Assembly: GCA_016868315.1 (NCBI GenBank)
Contig: VGHE01000001.1
Span: forward strand, 434,001 to 498,000
Origin: Betaproteobacteria bacterium
GTDB lineage: Bacteria > Bdellovibrionota_B > Oligoflexia > Silvanigrellales > Silvanigrellaceae
Direction of reading: 5' to 3'
Length of the DNA: 64,000 nt
The notes under the pieces are model-generated. The model was not told where the DNA came from. It did no database searches and saw nothing but the letters and a program-made list of their open reading frames with translations. A program made the position numbers and the translations under genes. Positions 42,896-50,911 of the stretch are shown here, one piece after another (position 1 is the first letter of the stretch; each line of letters starts with the position of its first letter).

Positions 42896-44269
42896 TCAGT
42901 CCTTTTCTTCTTGGGAAAGCTTGAACAACAGCTGCAGCACGTCACCGACCGAATTGGCGTCATGTTCTATCCGTAAATCTGCTCGTGCGAGGAAAGCTGG
43001 ATGTGAGACAAGCTTTTTTGCAACGGCATCGGCGGTAATGCCAATCTGCTTTTCATCCAGTTGAGGAGACGCCTTCAGGCTCTTGTTGACTTCCAGAATC
43101 ACGATCTGACGCACCCAGGCATGGAATTTACCGATATTCACCAAGTTCTCGCGTTGTCGGCGTTGTGAGGTGAATTCGGCGAGTTCATCGACGATGATTT
43201 TTTCGGCTGCCGCAGCAGCAGCCTTCCTCGCCACGCGGCTCGATTCCATCACTTTATCGAGATCATCGATGTCAAAGACGAATATGTTTTTCAGTTGTCC
43301 GAGTGCTGGGTCAACGTTGCGTGGCACGCTGATATCCACAATGACTGCTGGCAATCCCGAGCGTCGGCGTGTCAGAACATCGCCGTGTTCCGGTCTCAAG
43401 ACAAACTCCTGCGCAGCTGTTGCAGCGATAATAACATCGTATTCTTTGAGTTGCTTGAGGCCATCATCCAAATGAATGGCGTTTGAATCGGGTACTTGTT
43501 CACAAAGCTTGCGTGCGTTTGCCAACGTTCGGTTGGCGAAAGTGATTTGAGTTGCACCGCAGGCTCGAAGATGTTGTGCGGTGATGCGTGCCATTTCTCC
43601 TGCCCCCAGGAGCAAACAATTCTGGCGGCTCAGATCTTCAAAGACACGCTGAATGATTTCAACAGCAGCATGGCCAATGCTGATTGCATTTTTTCCGAGA
43701 TCTGTTTCGGTGCGAATGCGTTTGGCAACCTGGAATGTTCGATTAAAGGCAGCGTTTGCCTCCTGTGTACACAGCCCACGGCTCACAGCAGATTGATAGG
43801 CGTCTTTGAGCTGCCCAAGAATATGGGGCTCACCAATGACGAGCGAATCAAGGCTCGCCGCAACTCGGAAAAGCTGATGAAGGGCTTGATCGCCAGTTTG
43901 CCAGCGCAGCCACGAGGATACGTTTCCGGAAATAGATTTGCTGCGCGGGGAGTCAGCGTTCGGGCTTGTGCGGTTCTTGAGAGTCCACTCTGCGTAGGAG
44001 GAAAAAATAGTTTCGATTTTCGACGGAGCAAGGTCGCCGAACAAACACAGATCAAAACGATTGCAAGTCGAGATGACAACGACTTCAAAAGTCTCTGTGT
44101 TCATCGTGGCTGCGATGATTTCTTTCAGCGCGGCTGGCCCCTGTGGCAAGGCATAGCCCTGCGCCCAGAGTTCTCTGACTTCGACCGGACAACGGGTGTA
44201 GTGAGCACCACAGTAGATCATCGAGGTGTTGCCTGAAGTGGATTTTTCAGGTGAGTTGTTCTTTGTCAT
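42896..44269 (-). CDS. hemA: Glutamyl-tRNA reductase
   Basis: A 457-residue enzyme that reduces glutamyl-tRNA to glutamate-1-semialdehyde, the first committed step of C5 heme synthesis. The catalytic Cys 69 lies in ISTCNRFD; other signatures are GEPHILGQLKDAY, LLLGAGEMARITAQHL and FVFDIDDLDKVM. Residue 72 is Asp where Glu is usual in the STCNR.E motif. The start overlaps the asparaginase stop by four bases (ATGA); an in-frame ATG 16 codons later, before IYCGAHYT, would also give a normal N-terminus. Confidence 0.94.
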   Translation of the reverse strand: MTKNNSPEKSTSGNTSMIYCGAHYTRCPVEVRELWAQGYALPQGPAALKEIIAATMNTETFEVVVISTCNRFDLCLFGDLAPSKIETIFSSYAEWTLKNRTSPNADSPRSKSISGNVSSWLRWQTGDQALHQLFRVAASLDSLVIGEPHILGQLKDAYQSAVSRGLCTQEANAAFNRTFQVAKRIRTETDLGKNAISIGHAAVEIIQRVFEDLSRQNCLLLGAGEMARITAQHLRACGATQITFANRTLANARKLCEQVPDSNAIHLDDGLKQLKEYDVIIAATAAQEFVLRPEHGDVLTRRRSGLPAVIVDISVPRNVDPALGQLKNIFVFDIDDLDKVMESSRVARKAAAAAAEKIIVDELAEFTSQRRQRENLVNIGKFHAWVRQIVILEVNKSLKASPQLDEKQIGITADAVAKKLVSHPAFLARADLRIEHDANSVGDVLQLLFKLSQEEKD

Positions 44270-45306
44270 CGAACAGAAACCTCATGGAATTCCGATGCTA
44301 AGGGCGTTGCAAAGAATTCATGCCGGTTTTCAAATGCAATGCCTCTTCCTAGCATCACCATGAGCTTAAGAATCATGCATTCAAGGCTCATGTTGTGACC
44401 CGAGATCGCGCCGTGTCGTGCAAATGCTCGACCATTTTCGTAGCTTTGCAAATCAATGCTTCCGGTTTGGCATTGCGATCCAATCACAAGGGGAATTTGC
44501 TTTTGTGAGGCTGCTTCAGCAAGGTTGAGCCAGCAAGGATTTTTGAGCGGCAGATTACCCACTCCAAAGCCCCGCACGAGGATGCCCCGGTAGTTTTTAA
44601 GAAGAACATTCTTCAACTCGGGAGACAATGGTGCGGAGGGAACCACATCAAGAACGAAAACATTTTCGCAGACGCGTGTGTCGACCGACGGGCGATGACG
44701 TCGTGCTGCCGCAATAGGTGCCTTAATCAGATTTTGGCTGACACTAAAATGGACGCCGAAATGTCCCAAGGGAGGCATGTGCTGCGAAGCGAAAGCATGA
44801 AGGTTTTCGCTACTGCGTTTGGTGACGCTCGAACCACGATAAACAACACTGTCGAAGCAAACCATCACTTCAGGATAGCCCATGGTGGCGAGCTCAATAG
44901 CGTCGATAATATTCGCGCGAGCATCGTTGCGTAGCTCGGAGAGTGGACGCTGCGAGCCTGTCAGGACAACAGGTTTGGTCAGCCCGGCAAGGAAAAACGA
45001 CAGGGCTGTGGCCGTGTACGCCATGGTATCTGTGCCGTGAATGATCACCACACCATCAAATTTTTCCCATGAGTCGTGAATGATTGTGGCGAGCTGACTC
45101 CATAAATGCGAGTCGACATCTGAGGAATCGATGTTGGAGACAAGCTCGAGTTCAATATCGGCCAGTCGGCTGAGTTCGGGAATCTGAGAATGGAGTTCTT
45201 CGAGAGTGTTTTTGTCTTGTCGGGCGGCCTGCTGCTGTGGGTCGAGAACCATCGCGAATGTTCCGCCGGTATGCAACACAAGTACTCGAGGTAGTTTTCT
45301 GTTCAT
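44266..45306 (-). CDS. ansA: L-asparaginase, cytoplasmic type I
   Basis: A 346-residue enzyme hydrolysing asparagine to aspartate and ammonia. The two catalytic Thr motifs are present: LHTGGTFAM and IIHGTDTMAYTA, plus VVLTGSQRP. No signal peptide, so cytoplasmic. ATG 45306 has AAGG 12 bases upstream; the open frame upstream overlaps the ccsA-like gene. It lies between the ccsA/hemX-like gene and hemA with a four-base overlap into hemA, an unusual place for an asparaginase. Confidence 0.9.
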   Translation of the reverse strand: MNRKLPRVLVLHTGGTFAMVLDPQQQAARQDKNTLEELHSQIPELSRLADIELELVSNIDSSDVDSHLWSQLATIIHDSWEKFDGVVIIHGTDTMAYTATALSFFLAGLTKPVVLTGSQRPLSELRNDARANIIDAIELATMGYPEVMVCFDSVVYRGSSVTKRSSENLHAFASQHMPPLGHFGVHFSVSQNLIKAPIAAARRHRPSVDTRVCENVFVLDVVPSAPLSPELKNVLLKNYRGILVRGFGVGNLPLKNPCWLNLAEAASQKQIPLVIGSQCQTGSIDLQSYENGRAFARHGAISGHNMSLECMILKLMVMLGRGIAFENRHEFFATPLASEFHEVSVR

Positions 45307-45319
45307 TCGTTTTTGCACC

Positions 45320-46186
45320 TTATTGCCCGCGACCAGACAGGTTCCAGATTGTGCCGAACAGAGTAAGTGCCAGCAGTACCGACCCCCAAATGGAAAGATG
45401 TGCGCCACGTTTGCCTGTCCAGCCCCAGAAGCCCCGCCCAACAAGCGCGAGTAGATACCAACTCCAAACCGCAAACGCCCATACAACCTTGAGTGGCGAA
45501 AGATGTGCACGCATTTGAGCTTCGAGGATCAGCATCACGCCTGTCGCCAGGCTTGTACTGATGAGGAGAAAGCCAACGAGTGAAACGCGGCCAACGATGG
45601 CGTCAAGGGTTTGCAGGCTCGGCATGAATCGGCGCTGCTCTAAGACGTGTGATTTGAGGCGTCGATAATCCCAGATGTACAGCAGCGATGCAGAGAAAGC
45701 GACCAAACACAGCGCCTCGCCCGTGAGGGCTGTAGTGATGTGCAGAATCGATAAGCCTGGTAGCGTGTGAATTTGAGCTGATGCGCTTTCCGTGAGGAAA
45801 GGTGCGGCGACGTTCAGAGCCCACACAATGGCACCAGTCAGAAAGCCGAGTGGTCTGAGTTCAAGTTTGTCTCGTTCAAGGAGAACCGCGACGATGGCAA
45901 TGAGTGTGGCGAGCCCCGACAAAGCGATGGGGAGAACCGTTCCGGCAGGCGAGGCGATAAGTAGGGTCAGGTGTGCTGCGCTCAGAACCAGCCCGCACAG
46001 AAAAAAACTGCGGGCGGCACGACGGCAGTATTCGGGCCAGGCCTTTTCCGTATTGCGTCCTTGAATTGCAGCTGCGTCAAGAATCATTGCAGCACTGAAG
46101 AACGCAACAAGTGCAATGCGCACAACTGCTTCTGCACTTTGCATGTAGCCGAGCACGATGAGTGCTTGTTGCGGGTCTTTGTCCAT
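45320..46186 (-). CDS. CcsA/HemX-family heme-related membrane protein
   Basis: A 288-residue protein with about eight membrane spans. Family marks: LHITTALTGEALCLVAFSASLLYI with its conserved His, and KVVWAFAVWSWYLLALVGRGFWGWTGKRGA partly matching the CcsA C-terminal signature. CcsA proteins handle heme for cytochrome c assembly; HemX of Bacillus lies beside hemA and lowers its level. Position upstream of hemA favours a HemX-like role. ATG 46186 has GGGGA eight bases upstream; ATG 46204 is an alternative. Confidence 0.82.
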   Translation of the reverse strand: MDKDPQQALIVLGYMQSAEAVVRIALVAFFSAAMILDAAAIQGRNTEKAWPEYCRRAARSFFLCGLVLSAAHLTLLIASPAGTVLPIALSGLATLIAIVAVLLERDKLELRPLGFLTGAIVWALNVAAPFLTESASAQIHTLPGLSILHITTALTGEALCLVAFSASLLYIWDYRRLKSHVLEQRRFMPSLQTLDAIVGRVSLVGFLLISTSLATGVMLILEAQMRAHLSPLKVVWAFAVWSWYLLALVGRGFWGWTGKRGAHLSIWGSVLLALTLFGTIWNLSGRGQ

Positions 46187-46204
46187 GTTCTTGTCCCCAT
46201 TCAA

Positions 46205-46405
46205 CTCTTTTTGACGCGTTTAAGAATTAAAACAAAAAAAAATTAAAACAAGGGATTTTAGTTGGTTGATTACGTCAAAAACCCTCTCAATCAAGTTCCT
46301 GGGCAGTTTCTGCTCATGCCCGGGCAATCGTTGCCGATACCCAGTGTAACTGCTGGGAAATGGTTTCCCAACGGTGGAAATGGCTCAATTAGAGGAAAAG
46401 ACGCC
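46205..46405. promoter_or_regulatory. Intergenic region between divergent genes with a leader hairpin
   Basis: An A/T-rich stretch (46220-46260) that probably holds promoters for both sides is followed by a leader with the hairpin TGGGAAA (46354-46360)/TTTCCCA (46364-46370). AGAGGAAAAG at 46391-46400 is the ribosome site of the next gene. No riboswitch class is recognised. Confidence 0.4.
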
Positions 46406-47221
46406 ATGACTCATAGCACATTACATTCTTTTCGGAGGGTTTTTCCACTCCTGACTTTAACCGGGGTGCTCGCTGTCGCGTGCGGTTCTTCGGTAAGCCA
46501 GATTGTGAAGAGTTTCTCGTTCAATCTGGAAGAGCGCAAGGCTCAGCTGGTGACTGAATTTTCGACAGAAGTCGCTCTCAATATGGAGGTCGCGATTCCA
46601 ATCCGCGACATCGGCTGGGTTCGCCTGATTCCCGCAGTCGGCCAGCGCGGTTTCCAAATTGCGACCGACATCGACTTTTCTGCGTTTGTCGACCCGGCTC
46701 TGGCAATCGGACGGACACGCACTTTGCCCAACGGTGTGAGTTTTCCTTCTTACGTGAGCACGGATCTGTACTCCGTTGAGCTCAAGAAAGATCAGAATTT
46801 CAGCACCAAGTTTTATCTCGGAACTTCTTCCGAGAAGAAGTACGTTGGTGTTGGGCTTGAGCTTAAGTTCGTCGACTCCCGCTTCCCTGAGGGGTTGGCT
46901 ATTTCACAGAACCTCCAAGACGCCTCGCGCCGCAACGTAGGAGTGGTCTCCTTTTACGGTCCGAAGATGAGCAATGGCAGGATGGTTGCCCCCGGTGGAA
47001 TCTTCATTGCCTCCGACATCAATGCCTTGCGCGGACAGTCGGCAGCTCAGGGTTTCACGGTCAGCACCGCTGGTATGGAAATGCAGTCCGTCGAGCTGAG
47101 CCCGTATGACGGTTTCGATGTGGAGGGTAAAAACTCCCGCACATACAAACGCCCTGATCAGCAGTTCAGGCTGTTCAACAAGTTCAGAGGTGCAGGACGT
47201 CAGGCTGGCTTAGTGGATTAA
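46406..47221 (+). CDS. Lipoprotein of unknown function
   Basis: A 271-residue lipoprotein: signal sequence RRVFPLLTLTGVLAVAC, mature start CGSSVSQIVKSF. The mature part is beta-rich (SVELKKDQNFSTKFYLG, KYVGVGLELKFVD), with no further Cys and no recognised motif. ATG 46406 is supported by AGAGGAAAAG. A terminator follows within 40 bases, so it seems to be transcribed alone. Confidence 0.7.
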   Translation: MTHSTLHSFRRVFPLLTLTGVLAVACGSSVSQIVKSFSFNLEERKAQLVTEFSTEVALNMEVAIPIRDIGWVRLIPAVGQRGFQIATDIDFSAFVDPALAIGRTRTLPNGVSFPSYVSTDLYSVELKKDQNFSTKFYLGTSSEKKYVGVGLELKFVDSRFPEGLAISQNLQDASRRNVGVVSFYGPKMSNGRMVAPGGIFIASDINALRGQSAAQGFTVSTAGMEMQSVELSPYDGFDVEGKNSRTYKRPDQQFRLFNKFRGAGRQAGLVD

Positions 47222-47250
47222 GCCTGACTCCAAGCGCTAAGCTTGCATGG

Positions 47251-47290
47251 CCTCCGTTGCCGCGGTACCTAGTAGGCAACGGAGGTTTTT
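47251..47290 (+). terminator. Terminator hairpin that contains the next gene's ribosome site
   Basis: A perfect 11-bp stem, CCTCCGTTGCC (47251-47261) against GGCAACGGAGG (47275-47285), with a 13-base loop, is followed by TTTTT. It has the form of a Rho-independent terminator for the lipoprotein gene ending at 47221. The GGAGG of its 3' arm is also the only good ribosome site of the J-domain gene at 47293, with the T-run as spacer. Read-through transcripts would therefore hide that site. Confidence 0.85.
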
Positions 47291-47292
47291 CT

Positions 47293-48006
47293 ATGGAACA
47301 TGACCACCACCATTCGGGACGAACACCTCCCCCGGCGTGTTCGGAAACCATTGCTCAATGCCTTAAGATGGTCATGTCTCTTTCAGCGAATGATCTTGCT
47401 CAGCCGTCCAGCCGTTCAGCGCTCAGGGCACTGCGTGACACAATCGATGCACTTTTGAAAAAGCATGAGGAAGTTGTTCCCTCACCGGACGTTTTTCACG
47501 AACGCGGCAGTACAAATGTGTCTTCACACGCTTCCCGAGCTTTCTTCACCGAGGAAGAAATCGAAAGTGAAATCGCTTCTGACTCGACCACTGCAGGGGT
47601 AGAAAGCAGAGTCTGGCGCAGTCGCCGCAAGTCATCGCAGGAAAAAGAGGAAAAGCGCGCACGGCTCGAAAAGCGTGAAGAGATTCTGCGTAACCTGCGC
47701 AATGCTGTTTCGGAATTCAAGGCTGAAAAAAACGAAGATGCCTCAGTCACGACCTCGTTTGGCTCTTCACAGCCAGAAATTGATCCGCTCGATAAATTCG
47801 AGATGCGTCGCCAGAGAGCGTCTTTTTGGCCTCAGGGGAGCAAAGAGTGGGCGCGTCAATTATTGGGTGTTGAGCTTGGAATGGATGCCAACGAAAAGCG
47901 ACAATGCTACCTCGAGATGGTTAAAGCGTGTCATCCAGACCACAATCAAAATATTGCACCCGACGCCATTCAGTTGATTAACGCAGCGTGGGAAGTTCTC
48001 CGCTGA
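47293..48006 (+). CDS. Protein with C-terminal J-domain
   Basis: A 237-residue protein. There is a His-rich start (MEHDHHHSG), a helical region, a charged coiled-coil stretch (SSQEKEEKRARLEKREEI) and a final J-domain of about 55 residues with the HPD motif (CHPDHNQN) that stimulates DnaK-type chaperones. A J-domain at the C-terminus marks a specialised co-chaperone that brings a client to DnaK. ATG 47293 follows GGAGG by seven bases, but that GGAGG lies in a terminator-like hairpin. The dipeptidase gene follows after 14 bases. Confidence 0.78.
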   Translation: MEHDHHHSGRTPPPACSETIAQCLKMVMSLSANDLAQPSSRSALRALRDTIDALLKKHEEVVPSPDVFHERGSTNVSSHASRAFFTEEEIESEIASDSTTAGVESRVWRSRRKSSQEKEEKRARLEKREEILRNLRNAVSEFKAEKNEDASVTTSFGSSQPEIDPLDKFEMRRQRASFWPQGSKEWARQLLGVELGMDANEKRQCYLEMVKACHPDHNQNIAPDAIQLINAAWEVLR

Positions 48007-48020
48007 CAGGAGTTTCGAGA

Positions 48021-49493
48021 ATGCAAGATCAGCACCGTCATGGTCCATCGTGTGGTTGCGTTAACGAAAAGGGTGAGCCTCTTTACGTCACAGCTCCATC
48101 TGAAAGCACTGAAAAGGCGCTCGAATATTGCGAAAAGAATATGCGCAATTGGCTTGGCGAATTGGAAACATTGGTCAAAATTCCGAGTGTTAGTTTGGAT
48201 GGGTTTGATCCGGGTGCAATGAAGCTCAGTGCCGAGGCTACCGCAGAGTCGTTGCGCCGCGCTGGTCTCGACAAAGTCGAACTGTTGTCCTTCGGAGATG
48301 TTCATCCATACGTATATGCTGAGTGGATTCAAAAGCCCGATGCACCCACTTTGCTTCTTTACGCACACCACGATGTTCAACCGCCTGGGCGCGATGAAAA
48401 ATGGAAATCAGCACCGTTTGTACCGACCGTTTCAGGAGGCCGTTTGTATGGTCGCGGCTCTGCGGATGATAAGGCGGGAATTCTTGCGCACGTCGCAGCC
48501 ATTGCTTCGTTCTTGAAAACGTCTGGTGAGTTACCAGTCAACGTAAAAATTCTGATTGAAGGTGAGGAGGAAACTGGTAGCCATCATCTTGCAGAATTTG
48601 TGCGACGCTATCGCCATACTCTGAATGCGGATGCCATGATCCTCACCGACTGTGCCAATCTCGATTCAGGGGTTCCTAGTGTGACCACTGCGCTACGTGG
48701 GCTTGTGGCGCTCGATGTGGAACTTGAGGCTCTCACTCATCCAGTTCACTCAGGGCTTTGGGGTGGCATTCTGCCCGATCCTGTTCTGGCTTTGAGCAAG
48801 CTTTTGGCCACCTTGACCGATGCGCGCGGCCGCATTGCTGTGCCCGGGCTCTACGACGACGTTCGCCCTCTCTCACAGCAAGAGCGCACAGCATTTGAAT
48901 CCATCAGGATGGCGGAGCTTGCGCGCCGCGCAACAGGTCTTTTGCCCGATTTACCCTTCGTTGTTTCAGAGGCCGATTTCGCTTCGGCTCTGTGGCGTGA
49001 ACCAGCTCTGAGTGTAAATGCGATTCAAAGTGGGAGCCGTAAACTTGTCAGCAATGTCATTCAAGACGGAGCTTGGGCTCGTGTTTCGATTCGAATCGTG
49101 CCCGACATGAAGCCGGAAAAAGTTCTTGCAGCGCTGGAAAATCATCTGCGCCGACATGCTCCTGCGGGCTTCAAGTTGAATTTGGTGCCGCAGGCTGCCG
49201 TGAACTGGTGGTGTGTCAACGATCTCAATGAACCTGCCTACCAAATCGCTGCACGTTCGCTCGAGAAAGGATACGGACGAACCACGCAGTTTATTGGCTG
49301 TGGAGCGAGTATTCCTTTTGTGCAGCCGCTTTCCGAAGAGCTGGGAGGGATTCCTGCAATTCTCGTTGGAGTCGAGGATCCCTACACAAATGCGCATTCA
49401 GAAAATGAAAGTTTGAGTCTGGATGATTTCCGAAAAACTCTTTTGGGGCAGATTCACATGCTGGCAGATTTCAGCAAGTACAAACGAGCCTAA
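48021..49493 (+). CDS. M20-family dipeptidase
   Basis: A 490-residue metallopeptidase of the M20/ArgE-DapE-like dipeptidase group. Metal and catalytic residues: YAHHDVQPPG, GRGSADDKAGI, IEGEEETGS (catalytic and metal Glu), ILTDCAN and the late His in NAHSENESL. A bridging-domain motif LTHPVHSGLWGG is also present. The N-terminus has an unusual HRHGPSCGC stretch that could bind a metal. CAGGAG precedes ATG 48021. No signal peptide, so it probably degrades peptides in the cytoplasm. It meets the anti-sigma-like gene with no spacer. Confidence 0.88.
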   Translation: MQDQHRHGPSCGCVNEKGEPLYVTAPSESTEKALEYCEKNMRNWLGELETLVKIPSVSLDGFDPGAMKLSAEATAESLRRAGLDKVELLSFGDVHPYVYAEWIQKPDAPTLLLYAHHDVQPPGRDEKWKSAPFVPTVSGGRLYGRGSADDKAGILAHVAAIASFLKTSGELPVNVKILIEGEEETGSHHLAEFVRRYRHTLNADAMILTDCANLDSGVPSVTTALRGLVALDVELEALTHPVHSGLWGGILPDPVLALSKLLATLTDARGRIAVPGLYDDVRPLSQQERTAFESIRMAELARRATGLLPDLPFVVSEADFASALWREPALSVNAIQSGSRKLVSNVIQDGAWARVSIRIVPDMKPEKVLAALENHLRRHAPAGFKLNLVPQAAVNWWCVNDLNEPAYQIAARSLEKGYGRTTQFIGCGASIPFVQPLSEELGGIPAILVGVEDPYTNAHSENESLSLDDFRKTLLGQIHMLADFSKYKRA

Positions 49494-50207
49494 TTAAGGG
49501 GTATCGTTGAGAGCAAACGAATCTTGAACCATGGCGTAGCCGAAGTTGCCTTCGCGCCAAACTTTGACCTTTCTGACTTTACCCGATTTGCCGGCCACCT
49601 TACGTGTGAGTTTTTCCTTCGGGAATTTTCGCTGCGATTTCTCAGACAGCTTCACAATAAGCAGCGTGGCTGGTTCGCTTATCTTCTTGGCCTGTGGATT
49701 TGCGTTGCGGTTCATTTGGATACTGACTGCAGGCTCACCATCCCAGGAGAAGAACCGACCCTCGCTGGGTTGGTACTCTGCCAACACCTGTGCAGGCAGG
49801 TCTGAGACAAAAAAGTCTTTGTCAGCAAAAAGCTCGAATACGATGTCGTTCATGGCCTTGGAATCGCCCTCGAGATCGAAATCTGGAGGATAGACCTTCG
49901 GACCAGGAAGCTGCGCTAGCTCGGCGATAGGGTCGAGCGGTTCATCGGAAGGTGGCTTGACGATGAGGAAAGTGAGCGAGGCGGCAAGCACGGCACTCAA
50001 AATCGAGGCCGTAAGCGGTGATGTTTTTCGCAATAGAGTGATTTGCGGTGGAGCGAGGGACGCAGAAGTTTCCGCGTTGGATGCGAGAATACGATCGCGC
50101 CATTTACTTTTGGTTTCTGTATTGGGTGCCAGGTTTTGAAAATGGTCAACCACCTGCTTCTTCCAGCGGGTCGCGGAGGGGTTTTGATGGTGGTTGTCTT
50201 GGTTCAT
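49494..50207 (-). CDS. Single-span membrane protein, probable anti-sigma factor
   Basis: A 237-residue protein: a cytoplasmic N-terminal part of about 65 residues (KKQVVDHFQNLAP, KSKWRDRIL), one membrane span (ILSAVLAASLTFLIV) and a periplasmic C-terminal part rich in Lys. This topology and the position 74 bases after a sigma-factor gene on the same strand suggest an anti-sigma factor, though no zinc-finger HxxxCxxC motif is present. AGGGAAG before ATG 50207 supports the start. Function is inferred from context. Confidence 0.6.
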   Translation of the reverse strand: MNQDNHHQNPSATRWKKQVVDHFQNLAPNTETKSKWRDRILASNAETSASLAPPQITLLRKTSPLTASILSAVLAASLTFLIVKPPSDEPLDPIAELAQLPGPKVYPPDFDLEGDSKAMNDIVFELFADKDFFVSDLPAQVLAEYQPSEGRFFSWDGEPAVSIQMNRNANPQAKKISEPATLLIVKLSEKSQRKFPKEKLTRKVAGKSGKVRKVKVWREGNFGYAMVQDSFALNDTP

Positions 50208-50281
50208 ATCTTTGAGCTTCCCTGGTCTCATAATGAACTACGGTCGTTCTCCGCGATTTATTCCATCAGCGGCATTTTTAA

Positions 50282-50911
50282 TCACTTTTTTAATTTAGCC
50301 ACCGTTCGACTGAGCGTACTCATTACAGTTCCTATTGTAATATCAAGGATTTGGGCAATTTCCTTGTAGCTGTACTCCTCGGCTGCCAGATAGATAATGC
50401 TTCTTTGCCTCGGACTGAGCTTTTCAAAGCGTTCTACCCAGCCATCATCAAGAGCCTCCTTGAAGAACTCGGCCTCCTGCTCGGCAAGACTCGTACCCTT
50501 TTCGCTCAGTAGTCTGACCTCGGCGGGGCTACTGTGCGAATCCTGCCTGAAGTCCGCTTCATCCCAGTCATCGAGTGATTTGTGGCTGAGCCGGCGTGAA
50601 GATTTTTGGCGTTCGTCAATAAATGCGTTTTTTGTAATTTTCATCATCCAGTTGAGTAGGTGCTTTTCGATGCTTGTTGCATCGACTCTCTGCACAAGCT
50701 CGAGCGCCTGACGAGGCTCTTCAACTTGATAATTCGTTGCGAAAAATGCTGGGAGTCCGCTGAGTGCCTTCACGAGAGTCTGTTGAACCAAGTCTTCAGC
50801 CTCAGGTGCATTCTGTACCAGACTGAATGCGAATCTGTATAGATTGTCCCAGGATTTTTCCGTGTGTGCGAGAAAAACCGCACTCCAGGAATATGCTTGA
50901 GGGGTGTTCAA
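50282..50911 (-). CDS. ECF-type RNA polymerase sigma factor
   Basis: A 209-residue sigma-70 family protein. Region 2 is FAFSLVQNAPEAEDLVQQTL with WMMKITKNAFIDERQK; region 4 is LSPRQRSIIYLAAEEYSYKEIAQIL with TIGTVMSTLSRTVAKLKK as the recognition helix. The linker between them is longer than in most ECF factors. The start overlaps the end of the AI-2E-type permease gene by four bases (ATGA), so its synthesis is coupled to membrane genes. The probable anti-sigma gene follows. Confidence 0.88.
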   Translation of the reverse strand: MNTPQAYSWSAVFLAHTEKSWDNLYRFAFSLVQNAPEAEDLVQQTLVKALSGLPAFFATNYQVEEPRQALELVQRVDATSIEKHLLNWMMKITKNAFIDERQKSSRRLSHKSLDDWDEADFRQDSHSSPAEVRLLSEKGTSLAEQEAEFFKEALDDGWVERFEKLSPRQRSIIYLAAEEYSYKEIAQILDITIGTVMSTLSRTVAKLKK

